NCBI GenBank assembly: GCA_963969395.1
Contig: OZ017803.1
Location: 15,066,001-15,130,000 of the forward strand
DNA from: Pseudoscleropodium purum
Lineage: Eukaryota > Streptophyta > Bryopsida > Hypnales > Brachytheciaceae
DNA length: 64,000 nucleotides
Direction: 5' to 3'
Shown here piece after piece: positions 15,442 to 28,696 of this stretch. The position numbers and the translations under genes were made by a program. A model generated the notes under the pieces. It was not told where the DNA came from. It ran no database searches and saw only the letters and a list, made by a program, of their open reading frames with translations. How positions within the stretch are numbered: the stretch's first letter is position 1; each line of letters opens with the position of its first letter.

Positions 15442-15525
15442 GAACGCGCCGGTGCAGGCGCATTCTACACAGGATCTCGTCCAAGAACTCACTCCGGTGC
15501 AGAATGCGCCTGCACCGGCGCGTTC
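15442..15525. repeat. GC-rich inverted repeat (hairpin)
   Basis: Arms 15442-15470 and 15497-15525 are 29 nt each with one mismatch; the core is GCGCCGGTGCAGGCGC and its complement, with a 26-nt loop. The arms are strikingly GC-rich for this region. No gene or target duplication was recognised around them. Confidence 0.85.
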
Positions 15526-16405
15526 TCTAGTACAAAATTAGCAGCAATCTCTAAGGAAGGAAAGAGCTTTGCGTATCATTAAGAGAAGCTTGTACCGTAC
15601 ATTATCATCCATCGGAGACAAACCTCTACTGGTTTAATTTCTTCCGAAACTCCACTATACAAGGACCACATAGTGATAGTATATGGAGTATCAATTTGCG
15701 GTGAGAGTCTAACACCCCATGGATACTCGTTCACCTAAAAATATCAATTACAAACATCCCCAACAACCCATCTTGACTTCCCAGACGAAAGCTCCATCCC
15801 ACTTGTTTTCCAGATTGAGTTGCTACTGCATTTTTGATGGAAAATTATTCTAGTATTAATCAGGAGTCTGTCTCAATTTGGACACTAGGGACACCTGCCT
15901 TGCTGCACAGAAATCCTTATGTACTTTGGGTGAATAATTAAGCTGTAATTCGAAATTCTCTGAAGAGTTTTGCACTTGCGTGGTGGGTTACTGATTTGGG
16001 TCGGGGAGAAAATGTTTTTTTTTTAAAAGCCCACTTAAAGTTGTGACCACAGATTGGGGAGTGTAAGGAAGCACTGTATATCGTGTAGTATTTTTAGAGA
16101 ACAATTGCATCATTTGGATCTAATTGCTGCCTTCTTCGTGGCAAATTGTAGGTCAATTTCATTGTATTCCATTATTCAGGGGTGCCAGAATTTTGATGCT
16201 CAAACTGCACAAAGCTCTAAAAACCAAGGTTGGTATGAATTTAGGTGTCAAGGTGCGGGCCTTCAATTGTTCCATTGTCGTGAGTAACCTCCAATATAAC
16301 AAAATTGACTTTAAAAATAGGCCCTGGAATGGCATGATACTTCAATTTTTTTTCGTTTTCTCTCCTTTACATCCACATACGCTCACATTTCTGGTCTTTG
16401 TGCAG

Positions 16406-18190
<1,785 letters not shown>

Positions 18191-18837
18191 AGTGAGGAGG
18201 TTTCAACCAGCCTATAATTTCGCATGTCAGCTTAGTTAGCTAGCTCAAATATAAAGAGATGCAATTAGATGTACTGAATTATTTCATGCCAGTACCTCGT
18301 TGGCAAACTGCAGTTTGAATAGCTTTGATACATCAGGACCACTTTGGCATTGTGAGAATATAGTGTGTTCTAAACCTTTCAAAGAAGAATCTAAGCTTGG
18401 TAATTCTTATTAAAGTGTCTTCATTTGAGTTGGGTGTTGATAGCAATGAAAAGGGTATTCAATTCCTTTAAAATGTACGTTTTTTTGACACATTATCAAT
18501 ATATTATATGAGTTTTTGAAGTACTGTTTTAACTCCAAATATTCCATTGTCCTACCAAGGGACAAAATGGAGTAAGTTCCTATTGTCTCAAATTTCATCT
18601 TGATTTTTTGAAACTTTTTCCGTAGATAGGTAAACACATTGAGATTCTGCACACTCGTCAAGTCGAATTGTTTGCTGTTTGGATTTACCTCAACGAGTTG
18701 CTGTGTTCAAACTTTTGAAATTCTTCAAAACTCAAATGCACATTCTGAGGTTGGAGAATTGAATGAGAATTATCTGTTACAGTATTTCGTTAATACTTAA
18801 TGATATTTTCGTGAACGATCAACTCAGGGTCCGCTGA

Positions 18838-19023
18838 GTGTTTGGAGTAAGAGAAACCAAGGCTCATTGCGACTTCAAAAAAGAACCAGTTCCGAGCCTC
18901 ATCACCGGATCTAGTAATCAGGAAACAGCAACCAGTGACAGTCAAGTAACAAAGGAAGTCAACGAAGCAGCAAATGCGTGCAGCAACGGGGAACTCATCG
19001 TGGTTCCATCACCCCCAATCTAA
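18838..19023 (+). other. Unidentified coding-like segment downstream of the desulfurase copy
   Basis: An open frame begins FGVRETK and ends CSNGELIVVPSPPI then stop. The paralogous segment at 39496-39690 keeps the same frame although the two differ by a 1-base gain and a net 13-base loss that compensate (12 bases in all). This may be the last exon of an unknown neighbour gene. However, an upstream in-frame TGA at 18835 and the lack of a strong acceptor leave its start unclear. No family was recognised. Confidence 0.3.
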
Positions 19024-19251
19024 CTTAAGCATTCCGCGTCCAGTGATTCCGGGTGACAGAGGGGCTGTTTCCTGATTTCTGCATGCGTGCCCTGCTTCGT
19101 CATTACCGTGACCTGGGCAACGCGTTTTCCTACCCCAACCCTTCCGTCGGCATCATACTACGAAGGAGTTTCCGCTGCAGAGTTGTGCTCTCTGTTCTCT
19201 GCTTTCCCTCTTTGCTCTTTGCTGTGTGCTCTTTGCTCTTTGCTCTTAGTC

Positions 19252-19394
19252 GGAGATTCGTCGGAGAGATTTTATCTGGGAGATGCTTCCTTGGCTGCGG
19301 AGGAATTCGTTAGAAGCGCCGCCGAGTTGGGCTTCCGGCTTTACTATTCTTTGCTCGGTGCTGGATTATTTGGTGGTTCGACGAGTGAATTGTC
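19252..19394 (+). other. Possible single exon, function unknown
   Basis: A pyrimidine-rich run of CTCTTTGC repeats ends in CTCTTAG. It is followed by an open segment containing FYLGDASLAAEEFVRS and YYSLLGAGLFGGS, ending at a TCG/GTAAGC donor. This has the form of an exon, but no partner exon or family was recognised. The right copy is cut by the copia LTR close to its first bases. Confidence 0.3.
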
Positions 19395-19600
19395 GGTAAG
19401 CTAGAGTGATCGGGTGACTGCCTTTCTTGCTAGGCGATTGGGGTGGGTGGGGGTGGGTGGGTGCGCGTGAGGGAGAAGTCCAGCGCCACTTGTATTGTAT
19501 TTTAGGATTCGACTGATTGAATCGGAAGTAACAAGCTTCATCTCGACTGCCCACCATCGGAGTTTCCTCTGAGAGATTTGTACGTAGGAGCACTGAGTAA

Positions 19601-19700
19601 GAGCATCCCCACTCGGGGGCTGCTGTATCCCTATCCGGATGTATTTCATCCGGATAGGGAAGGGACCCCCCCACTGGAGTGCTGTATCCGTAAAATTTTG
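19601..19700. mobile_element. MITE end with palindrome
   Basis: TAA then GAGCATCCCCACT resembles the end of the MITE at 24033-24306. Inside is a perfect 13-bp inverted repeat, TCCCTATCCGGAT (19628-19640) and ATCCGGATAGGGA (19648-19660). No opposite terminus was found, so it is probably truncated. The right limit is arbitrary. Confidence 0.35.
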
Positions 19701-20443
19701 GGGAGAGGGGGTCCCAATCCTGTAAACTGGCTCGCATTTGGGGAAGAGGGTACTGGTAACCTGTATTCTGAAAATAGAAAAAATTGGTGTCCTTTTAACC
19801 TGACAGCTCAGTTCAGTGAAACAGGTGTGTAATAGGGTTTAGGGTGGAAGCGTCGAAGCAAGCTGCGCGCTTTCCTAAGCGAATTGGGGTTCTTGTGAAG
19901 GAGACGCTGAGGCCCATCTCCAGGTAAAGTGCCCAATCGTTTATTTCCGGGGGTGATATAACTTCCTGTTGTGTCCTTCCATTACCTGCCTAAGAGACTC
20001 ATTTGATTCGCCTGGTACCTTAAGTAAGTTAACTGTTTGTTGTTGAAATTTTTGAATTGGTTTTGGGGTTCAATTTCAGGAATGAATGAAGCTCTACCTT
20101 TTTTGCTCTAGGGCTTCGTTTTAGTAGCCAAGATGCTTTGATTGCTAGATGGTTTCCTTGTGTGCACTTGGAGGTGTAGGGTGATGTTTTGGAAGTTATT
20201 CAGATTTTGATCATTGCCGACAGGATCCTCAAGTTTGACAAAAGTTACAATTACATTCTTTTCTTGTAATCTATGATCTTGTGATTCTAGCTCTATTGAA
20301 ACCTTGATCTCTTAACTTTGTTGAAATAGTGGAGAAGAACGCTTTCAACACAAGGGCACTATTTTGTATATGGGACCCCATACTCGAGTATAAGCATTTG
20401 TTGTTGGAGGACTTGGGTTGAAGCCCACATGTACACTTCCACA
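19701..20443 (+). other. Likely 5' leader region of the kinase pseudogene
   Basis: There is no open frame of note. A good donor (CTCCAG/GTAAAGT) lies near 19923 and an acceptor-like GGTTCAATTTCAG near 20079, which would fit a spliced 5' leader ahead of the kinase remnant at 20444. This assignment is inferred only from spacing. Confidence 0.3.
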
Positions 20444-21768
20444 ATGGGTGAATCAAGTGGCTCAAGCAATCAATAGACACTTGCAATTGAAACCCAGTCT
20501 AGCCTTGCCTCATATTTACCACCAACTTGTTTTGATCCTAGTAGGAGCTCTATAGAGCAAGCAAGTTGTGTCACTAGTATTGAAGAAAGTATCAAAAAGT
20601 CCAAGTCTCATTTGAGCCAACTAGTAGATATTGACTCTAACAATGAAGTGGTAGAAGTGAGCAATATGGAGCTTTTCAAGACCCTACGAGTGCATCCCAT
20701 GTGGGGCAATTTCTTCAAAACCTTTGGCAAAGGTGAAGGTAGTCATAGTGAATTAGTGATGGGTGAGAAGTTTGCCGAGGGTGGACAAGCAAAGATCTAT
20801 GAAGTGCAAGCTAAGTGGTTCAATCCAAAATTTTGTAAAGATAATCTAAAAGAATCAACTAATATGCTTTGAAAGTGTTCAAGAAGGGAACTTTCTTCCG
20901 CCATTTGCAATCACAGTGGCCACAAGGAATGTTGAAATTCCGTGCAAACCTAATGAAGCGAGAAAAACTTGGATTACCTTGGCCAATGAGATTTGAGTGT
21001 GATGTAGTTTGTGGAACCTTATTGGAGGATGGGAGATTCGCTTTTCTTCTGGTCAAAGAAAGAGGAGATCTATGGAATATGATAAACCATCGAATGTTAA
21101 CAAGGTCAAACAATAAAGGCCCATTTTCAAACAAAGAGGCTTTGGGTTTCATTTATGACACTGCATTGGGGATAAATCAACTACACAATCGTAGCATTGT
21201 TCATAGGGACATCAAAGCTTCTAATGTACTTGTTGACAAGTATACAATTTGTCATATAGCTAATTTTGAATGTTCTGTTGGAGTTGTGGAGATAGGGTTT
21301 TGGAGAGCCTTTGAAATACTGGAAGCTTGTAAGCATGGGAATGTGAGTACATAGACAAACTTATTCATGAAAGCAATGGATATTTATAGTTATGGAATGG
21401 CTTGCTATGAGATCTTGTCAGGCAAACTTCCATTTGAAGGCCATCTATGGAATGACTATGATCTTGTGCTCCTAGGGCAAAGGCTGGAGGTGCCGAATTA
21501 TGTTGATGGTTGGATTTGGCAACTATTGGATAGGTGTTGGCAATCAAACCCAATTGCTCGTCCAACTTCTCAAGAAATATTGAAAATACTTCTCACAAAT
21601 TCAATAATATGTAGGAAGGAGGAATTACAAATTCAAAATTTTGAATTGAAAGATGGAATGAGAGAAACTTTAGAATATAGAGATTCAAAGATTGTAGAAA
21701 TGTGGAGATCATTGAGATTGAAGTTGAGATTGTCAAAACTAAAGTTGATTAGTTCAGGTTGGAAATGA
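20444..21768 (+). pseudogene. Decayed Ser/Thr protein kinase (mixed-lineage-kinase-like)
   Basis: Starting at ATG 20444 the frame reads MGESSGSSNQ and then an in-frame TAG. It continues to a frameshift near 20870, then through the kinase domain to another TAG at about 21352, after which the same frame resumes to 21768. The catalytic loop HRDIKASNVLV (about 21198-21230) is intact. The DFG region reads ANF, and the usual APE reads AFE. Later landmarks are DIYSYGMACYEILSGKLPFEG and the RCWQSNPIARPT segment of subdomain XI. Two stops, one frameshift and two damaged motifs show it is no longer a working kinase. No transposon ends were seen around it. Confidence 0.85.
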
Positions 21769-24029
21769 TATGAATTTTGATATGTTATTTAGAAGATTAG
21801 ATACAAAAATCAATCTATCATGGGAAAATGTTTGCATTCAATTTTCGAATGTTTGCAAGTTTATGGCTTGAAGTTGAAATTATGTGTTGGGAATTACAAG
21901 ATCCTATTTTAGATATGTCCAATATGTTGTAAAACTTTTGTAAAACTTGAGCAAATTTAGCAGAATGTGTTGGAAATGGAATTTGTTTCATTAGAAACAT
22001 GTAGAAGAATGAGGAATTAGAAAAACTTTGAATAAAAGTTCAAAGTATAGAGATGTGGAGATGATTGAAATTAGAAGATGCAAAAATTTAAGATGTTTAT
22101 GTGATGTAGGAAGTGTCATAATGTGGTTATCCAAAGCTTCTCATAGTTGCCATTGGTTAGAAGCATTTATCCTTTGGTTGTGTCTATTAAGATTTGGAAA
22201 TTGTCTTGTTGACATTTGATGGTTGAAACGATTTGCTTGATCTAGACGTGTGAATGAGTTTTGTCTTGGTGTCTTCATTTTTCTATACTACTTGGATGAC
22301 AATTTGATATTGTTATTGTCGATACTTAATGACCTTGGAATTAGGGAAGTTCTTATTGAAATGGATCTTGAGATCAATTGATTCTGACAATATTTGTATA
22401 TTAGATATGGAACTACATAACTAGCATAGAAGTTTGGGTGAGAAGATGAGAAGGAAAATAGGTTTTCAAGCCATATTGGGCAATTACATGGAAAAATTGA
22501 ATATAGGCATAAGCTATTAAATTTTTTTTGGTTACATTGGTTACATGCATATTTGAAATGGGTTTAGTCTATTTGAAAAGTGAGAAAAACATTCTTCTTG
22601 TGGTTTTCTATTGAGTTTGAGTGCTTTTCCATTTTAGAATGGAATACTTGTTTGTGATGTAAAAATTGTATAAAACTACTTTACAACTAATATACAAATT
22701 GCCAAAGTTTGAAGTCATTTAGTAGGATTTTAATGATGATTCTAAATGGAATTTGTCGCATTCTTTAGTGACATTTTCTTTGTCAAGGTTCTCCAAGTGC
22801 TAATTGCCATTATTTTAGTATAAAGTACGATTGCTTGGTTGAACGCTCAAGATCAAAGACAATGCTAATGATGAAACATTGCTAGATTTTCTCAAATATT
22901 GAAAAATTAATGTAACAATAAAGTTGATCGAGTATTTTGAACCATCACTTTAATTTTAGTACCTATCTATCAATCAATGAAGTAAAAAAAATTGTTCTCC
23001 TTGTAGATGTAGGGTTAGGCAAATTGACAAAAAAATCAATGCTAGTAATATTGTACCAGATCATTAAGTATTATAACTACCTTTTTTAGAAAGAAATGAC
23101 TAGCAACCTCTTCACAAGTAAAGCTTGCTTCCAAAGCATGTGTTCATCTCAAAGTAAATGAATTCATTTTCTTCATTTGTAGCAAATTGTAGGCAAACTC
23201 AAGGTTTCTACAATTGTAGAGGGGATGAAACTACACAAACTTCACCTAAGTGTGCGCTGATTTATCCCCTAAATTTCCGAGGCACCAAATTTTGGTATGA
23301 ATAATATTTTGAAGTTAAATAAACTTAACCAACTTGCTAGTTTTTTAGTAATTTTTTGTTTTAGAAAAATTCTTTTGAAGTTTAGTTTTAGCATGAAAAA
23401 GCCAAATTTAGAAATGATTGATTATGATTTTTCTATTCAAGATTTTGTACAAGGGTGTCCAACTGTCCATTGCAATCTTGACTTTTTGTAAAGTCGAAAG
23501 CTCTTGAACATTTAGGTGTTAATTACTACAAGAAAAAGGGGTATTTTAAAAGAGTTTTTAAATATAGTCCTAGACATAAAATTATAAGTAATGACCTTTA
23601 AGAAGACTTTTAACAAAATTCTACTGGAAACATATGGATCTTGTAGTGAATTAATGTATCTAATTGAATTAATTAAACAAATGTAAATTGATGTATTTTA
23701 CATTAGAGGGCACACAAGCTTCTAGCTAGAGAATTCAATAATGTACACCAACATGAGTTCACAAATAGAATAGTTTCTAAAATTAAACAACTCACAACAG
23801 AAGTAGTTGGTGCAAGTTGAATGAAACCTATACCTTGGATGGAATCCCTAGATTGTGGATGAAAAAAACCCTATAAATATGTGATATATGCTAATGGGAT
23901 ATTTTTATCCAATATGTAGATGAATGTTAAAATTTGGAGCACTATTGTAACATTTCATATAGCAACTTTGATACTTCATAAAAAAATAGAAAAAAAACCC
24001 CTGAATTAGATCATTTGTTCAAATCATGC
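21769..24029. other. AT-rich non-coding stretch
   Basis: Nothing recognisable was found. Small frames (for example 22028-22219 and 23297-23491) are short, AT-rich and without motifs. The first part may be the former 3' region of the kinase pseudogene. Confidence 0.5.
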
Positions 24030-24032
24030 TTA

Positions 24033-24306
24033 GAGCATCCCCACTAGTTCTTCCCTATCCCTATCTCTGTGTAGATGAAGAAAGAACAAGTATAGCGATA
24101 GGGAATGCTCTTCCCTACTAGTATTGCTCTACCTTAAACATATAGGGAAGTTGACTTTGAATTCCCTAAATCTTCCCCTATATAGGAAAATGGGCATTGA
24201 TATTCCTAAATATTTAGAGATAGAGGACCTTGGTCGGGAGTTTTCTTTCCTATTCAAATGAAATTCATTAGGGTAGGAATAGGGAATGCCCTTGGTGGAG
24301 ATGCTC
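24033..24306. mobile_element. MITE with TTA target duplication (PIF/Harbinger-like)
   Basis: The 274-bp element is flanked by TTA at 24030-24032 and 24307-24309. It has inverted ends GAGCATCCCCACTAG and GGTGGAGATGCTC. A 3-bp TTA/TWA duplication is usual for Tourist-type MITEs of the PIF/Harbinger group. It is non-coding. Confidence 0.75.
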
Positions 24307-24309
24307 TTA

Positions 24310-25375
24310 GTTGCTACCCACCTTCAAATCCACAATGGCTTTGTTTAAGTTTAGATGAGCTTATATCACCACAATGTATGAAGGCCTTGACTTAGCTCCA
24401 ATCATGCAAATTTGAACATTACAGTAGGGGGCCTTTTCCGTTGTTGGAAAAGTACCTTCTAACAACTCCTATTTTTAAGGATGGAAAAGTGGACCCTTGC
24501 TTCAATTTATCGGACCAAAGTGTTTATTCCATGAGACATCAAATCTTGCCCACGAAATTAATGGGCCTAGCATGCTAGGTTTATCTTGGGAGAAACCACA
24601 AAATTTTTTTAAAAAATTTAAAAAATTTATTTTGCAAATTTTGGATTTATATTTTTTATTAGAGACCTCAAATTAGCTAGGAGAAGTCTACAAAATACCT
24701 TAGATATGGCTTAAAATAGGATTTTTTTACTCTTATCCCCCCTAAAACCAAAAATCACCCAATTGGGCCCACTTCATGGGCAGGATTTAGTGTCTTGCAT
24801 TTTTTGCATGAACACAAAAACACAATTGAAGATGAGGATTACTAACAATGAATTTTTTTTTGTGTTTTTCCATGTATCCAAGAAACCTAATCTTTCCATT
24901 ACAAACTAAGTGTATTGATCCCTATTGATATGAAATTTATTATTATAATAAAGATTTGGTAATTTTTAGAATCAAGTTGGGATGGAATTGGCAAAAAGGT
25001 GCTCAAAAAAACCTATAATTTTTTATAGTTCACTAGTAGAAAAATATAGTGACCAAATCAACAAAACTCAATATAAAAGTATTGATTTTTTTTGTTGATT
25101 TGGACGTATTGATTTGGATACATTTGAATACAAAAGTGTTGAATTTTTAACAAAAAAACTATCAATTTTTTGGTTGATTTGGTCACATTTTTTTGATTAA
25201 TTTAAAAAAAAATTTGTTTCTACATATAAGTAACCAATTCTCAGTTGCCACATGGACATTCCAAAACATCCACGTGGCCGCCACCATGTAGATGGCCCCA
25301 TAATGCCCATATGCCATGTAGACCACCTATATGGCAAATGTCACCATCAAGGTTAGAACCTTGAACCTCCTGGAT
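24310..25375. other. Non-coding stretch before the GC-array element
   Basis: The stretch is AT-rich to about 25230 with homopolymer runs. At 25240-25375 it is richer in GC, with repeated ATGGC/CATGT words. A minus-strand GGTTCAAGGTT at about 25350-25360 resembles a Pol III B box, but no A box or other SINE hallmark was seen. Confidence 0.4.
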
Positions 25376-25385
25376 CAAGGTTGAC

Positions 25386-25550
25386 ACGACGTCCGGACGC
25401 GGACACTGTGTCCGCAGCGTCTGCTGACATTCGCGGTCCCCGCGGACGCAACGTCCGCCGGGACCGCCCCGTCCGCCTGTCACCCCGTCCGCCCCGTCCG
25501 CCCAAACGGCCCTATTTCCCCCGACCGCCCTACCCAAACTGCCCCGCGGT
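25386..25550. repeat. GC-rich GGACGG/CCGTCC array, left end
   Basis: A dense run of GTCCGCCCCGTCCG-type motifs lies directly inside the left inverted end, in sharp contrast to AT-rich flanks. The open frames across it are low-complexity and not genes. Confidence 0.8.
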
Positions 25551-25897
25551 TACTCCCTTAATCTTTAAACAATTTAAAAGATTATAAAGTTTGACCATAA
25601 GTCCATGATAGTCTTGAAACTATGAAAAAATTACAATTCATTTTCAGAAGGCAAATTAAAAAAGTTTGTGACTTCAAATATATATATATATACTATTTAA
25701 AAAATCGAGATCAACACAAATACAAACATAATCAATATGGGCAAAATGTATTCAATTTAATGTAGAATACCATACATTGTGCACATTTGGCTAATTGCAC
25801 ATATAATTTTTTTCATTCCAACTCTATATTTCTAAACTAATTTTTAATGCCTATATAACCTATTCAAGTATTCAACTACTACTTCTGCACTACCAAT

Positions 25898-27391
25898 CTA
25901 ATATAAATGGCAGAAATGTTCATCTGGCATCGGCCAACGATATGTATTAGAAAATCGCGTTATCACATGGGCCAAACTAGTATTTTCATCGTCAGTCTTC
26001 CAAAAAATGCGCTTCAAGTAAGCATAAAATCCTTTTGCAAAGTCATGAAAGGCAAATTGTGTCGCATTAGGTGTTTTAAGTAGCAAGTTGAAATACGTCT
26101 CTGACATGTTGTTTCCATTCATCCGCCGAGCAATTTTTTGAATGGCATACTCTTCCGACTTACGTGAATACATCGGAATGACTTCCACATCTGTACCTGC
26201 TTTATGCAAATATGCAATACGTGGATCCACCCACCATCTCCTCTGCAAAGTTTGTTTCATCTCATTTGCTAATGTGAATGTGTACAAAGACTTCATTGGC
26301 TGAGAAGCTAAGGTGGTCATGCCTCAATCGCAAACTCCAATCTACACACGTGACTCATCCTCTAGAAAATGCAACAAGATGTTGTCCGGAGAAAGATCAT
26401 TGTGCAAATGTCCAGCAAGATGCACTGCATACATTATATGCATAAACGCCCATGTCAACTCCGTGCGCTTCTTCCGATATCGTCCTAAATGGTGAGCTTT
26501 TACAACCTCCTCTTCGGTTGGATTTGTATACATCAAACGGATTTGAATGTTGTCTGGAAAGTCCTTATCCATATTCAACATTTGTCGAAGAGTTCCACCA
26601 TTCCACCAATACGCATAACCTTCACACGTCGTTCCGTGTACCGCAGCAAACCATATCACACCCGCGTGTGGAATTCGAACAGCCATTGATTTGTTTTGAT
26701 GTTCTAGCTTTGCAAGATCGGGTCGAGTTTGGTGGTGAATGGATTTCTTTGCCGCAAACTCCCAATGAGGAAATATTCCTGAACATCTTTCAATACAAAC
26801 CTTTCGAATCGTTGCATATCCACCTCTCATCGTTCTATCATCAACAACAATCACGCGTGCCGTATCTGGAAGTGCTATGAGGTGCCGTTTGATCCTTTCC
26901 GCTTCAGCAACTCCATCATTGCTTTTCCACCAACCAATTGAACCAACTCGATTGTGCGTTTTGGCGAATGGAGCACATCGCCCCCTAAATAAGTCCGCTT
27001 TCAGAATCACTTCTTCAAACTGGGTGTCATTGGGTCGATATTCCTTGCCATATTTAACCAAAATGACTTTGGAATTCCACAAAGCGTTATGAACCTTGTT
27101 CTCCAAACATTTGGTGAAGTACGTTTTATGCATTTCGTCATGCCACTTTGCCACATTCAATGCATCCAACAACATCTGTGTCATGTCTACCTTGAATTTA
27201 GACACGCACTCCTCTTGATATCTGATGTACTTATTGTCTAAAGACAATGTTGTTTCTGATTCATAAAATTGAACGATGCGCTTAATCATGAATTTTTTGT
27301 ATTCCTCCGAAGGACTTTGGCGAGCTATCTCCAAGTTTGATGGTCCCTCTCCATGTTTAAGCTTCGCAACCTTCTTCTTCCCCTTCGTCAT
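25898..27391 (-). pseudogene. Transposon-borne protein-kinase-like gene with two in-frame stops
   Basis: From ATG 27391 a single frame of 498 codons runs to TAG at 25898, broken only by TAG at 26342-26344 (codon 350) and TGA at 26324-26326 (codon 356). A glycine-rich segment, GGYATIRKV, lies near residues 190-198. FAAKKS at 212-217 would supply the ATP-site lysine, and HNDLSPDNILLHF at 330-342 matches the kinase catalytic loop, with D332 and N337. The stop at 356 falls inside the DFG-equivalent (CD-stop-G), where Trp would fit. The first 180 residues are Lys-rich and of unknown function. TATA lies 222 bp upstream at the edge of a GC array. Kinase fold is a confident call from motifs; substrate and role in the element are unknown. 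Confidence 0.75.
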
Positions 27392-27589
27392 CGTGACAAA
27401 TGAAATTGATATAGATCAAATTTTTTAATTTGAAATTGAATTCACGCGCAAGTGTCCAAAAAATTGGCAACAAGGGGGCCCCAATAAACCACTCTTGCCT
27501 TGCCTCGGAAAGGAGCCAATGGAGGATGAACCACCAAGCTCTCCGCTCCACCTTGCATTCACAAGGGACAAAGCAAAAGTGACAATGCG

Positions 27590-28100
27590 GACGGCCCGTC
27601 CGCCCCTCTTATAAGGGCGGACGGCCCTAAACCGTCCGCCCGATCGGACGGGCTGGGGGTGGCGGACGGATCGGCCGTCTGCCTCCCCGAAACCCTAGAG
27701 CCCCGTCCGCCCGATTGGACGGCCACAGGCGGACAAATTTGGTGTCCGCCCGATCGGACGGGCAGCGGCGAACGACTCGTCCGCCCCGTCGGACGGCCCC
27801 AAACCGTCCGCTTGATCGGACGGGCCGCAGCTGGCGTACGCATCAGCCGTCCGCCTCCCCAAAACCCTACAGCCGCGTCCGCCCGATCCGACGGCCACGG
27901 GCGGACAAATCTGGCGTCCGCCCGATCCGACAGACAGCGGTGAACGGCCCGTCTGCCCCATCGGACGGCCCCAAGCCGTCCGCCCGATCGGACGGGCTGC
28001 GGGTGGCGGACGCATCGGCCATCCGCCTTTCCAAAACCCTTGAGCCCCGTCCGCCCGATCGGACGGGCACTGGCGGACAAATCAAGCGTCCACCCGATCT
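27590..28100. repeat. GC-rich tandem array, about 171-bp period x 3
   Basis: Near-identical units start at about 27632, 27803 and 27974. Each holds several CGTCCGCCCGATCGGACG palindromes and one AAACCC(T) telo-box-like motif. The period is a multiple of three, which is why long repetitive frames appear on both strands; these are not genes. The array lies directly upstream of the kinase-like gene. Confidence 0.9.
27608..27613 (-). promoter_or_regulatory. TATA box of the kinase-like gene
   Basis: TATAAG on the minus strand sits within the gene-proximal end of the GGACGG array, 222 bp before the ATG. The same arrangement precedes the genes at 29959 and 33244. Confidence 0.55.
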
Positions 28101-28690
28101 AATTTATTTTTCACATTTGAAAATAGAATCTAAAGAAGAACCACTAATTGTCTAATTTGGGCATTTCTTCATACGAATAAGAAATCATTTTAGTTTTTAG
28201 CAATCGTTGAATGAAAAATAAAAAATTTCAAATATTCAAATAATTCAATCTTTCATAAATTAATTAGAAATACATTGTTACCATTTACGAGTTTCTAAAT
28301 GTAATAAACACACAACAATAATTTCAAAATACACACCATGCTAGTACATATTTAACCTCGAATGCTAAACTCAAAAATAGACATAATATGGCCCTTACAA
28401 AATTACATTTCTTCTTCAGATTTTTATTATTTATCAAAGTTGTTTATGGCCTTATACATCAACGCTATTATAAAATAATACAATGATGTCTTCAACAATA
28501 TGCTTGCCTACATACATACTTGGTGTACACTATTACACAACACTTTTTTAAAAAGTGAACAAAATTGTTGTTCAAAATTGTTCTATTCATTTAAAATTTT
28601 GTACTACTTCTACCAATCTAGTGCTCTATACCTGTCGTGAGAGTAAAAATGAGAAAATGGAGCAAATACATGCTCACTATATACTTGCAT
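28101..28690. other. AT-rich spacer between two transposon genes
   Basis: No gene was seen. It contains the presumed 3' untranslated region of the gene at 28697-29959 and the sequence distal to the kinase gene's GC array. Confidence 0.5.
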
Positions 28691-28696
28691 GTTTTT

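Noticed and set aside
15133..15541. Possible copia RNase H remnant (SGHIDLCISNHGWVAKSTKAD)
   Set aside because: Resemblance is slight, the catalytic motifs are missing and the frame breaks; not enough to call.
25345..25375. tRNA-derived SINE suggested by a B-box-like GGTTCAAGGTT on the minus strand
   Set aside because: No A box, no 3' tail and no target duplication were seen; a single 11-base match is too weak.
25241..25587. Open frames of 98 and 68 codons
   Set aside because: Low-complexity translation of the terminal GC array; no conservation or motif.
26313..27092. Plus-strand frames up to 142 codons
   Set aside because: Antisense shadows of the kinase-like gene.
27559..28155. Long open frames (up to 173 codons) on both strands with Arg/Gly/Pro-rich repeats
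   Set aside because: They follow from the 171-bp GC-rich tandem unit whose length divides by three; they are low-complexity, overlap on both strands and have no domain.
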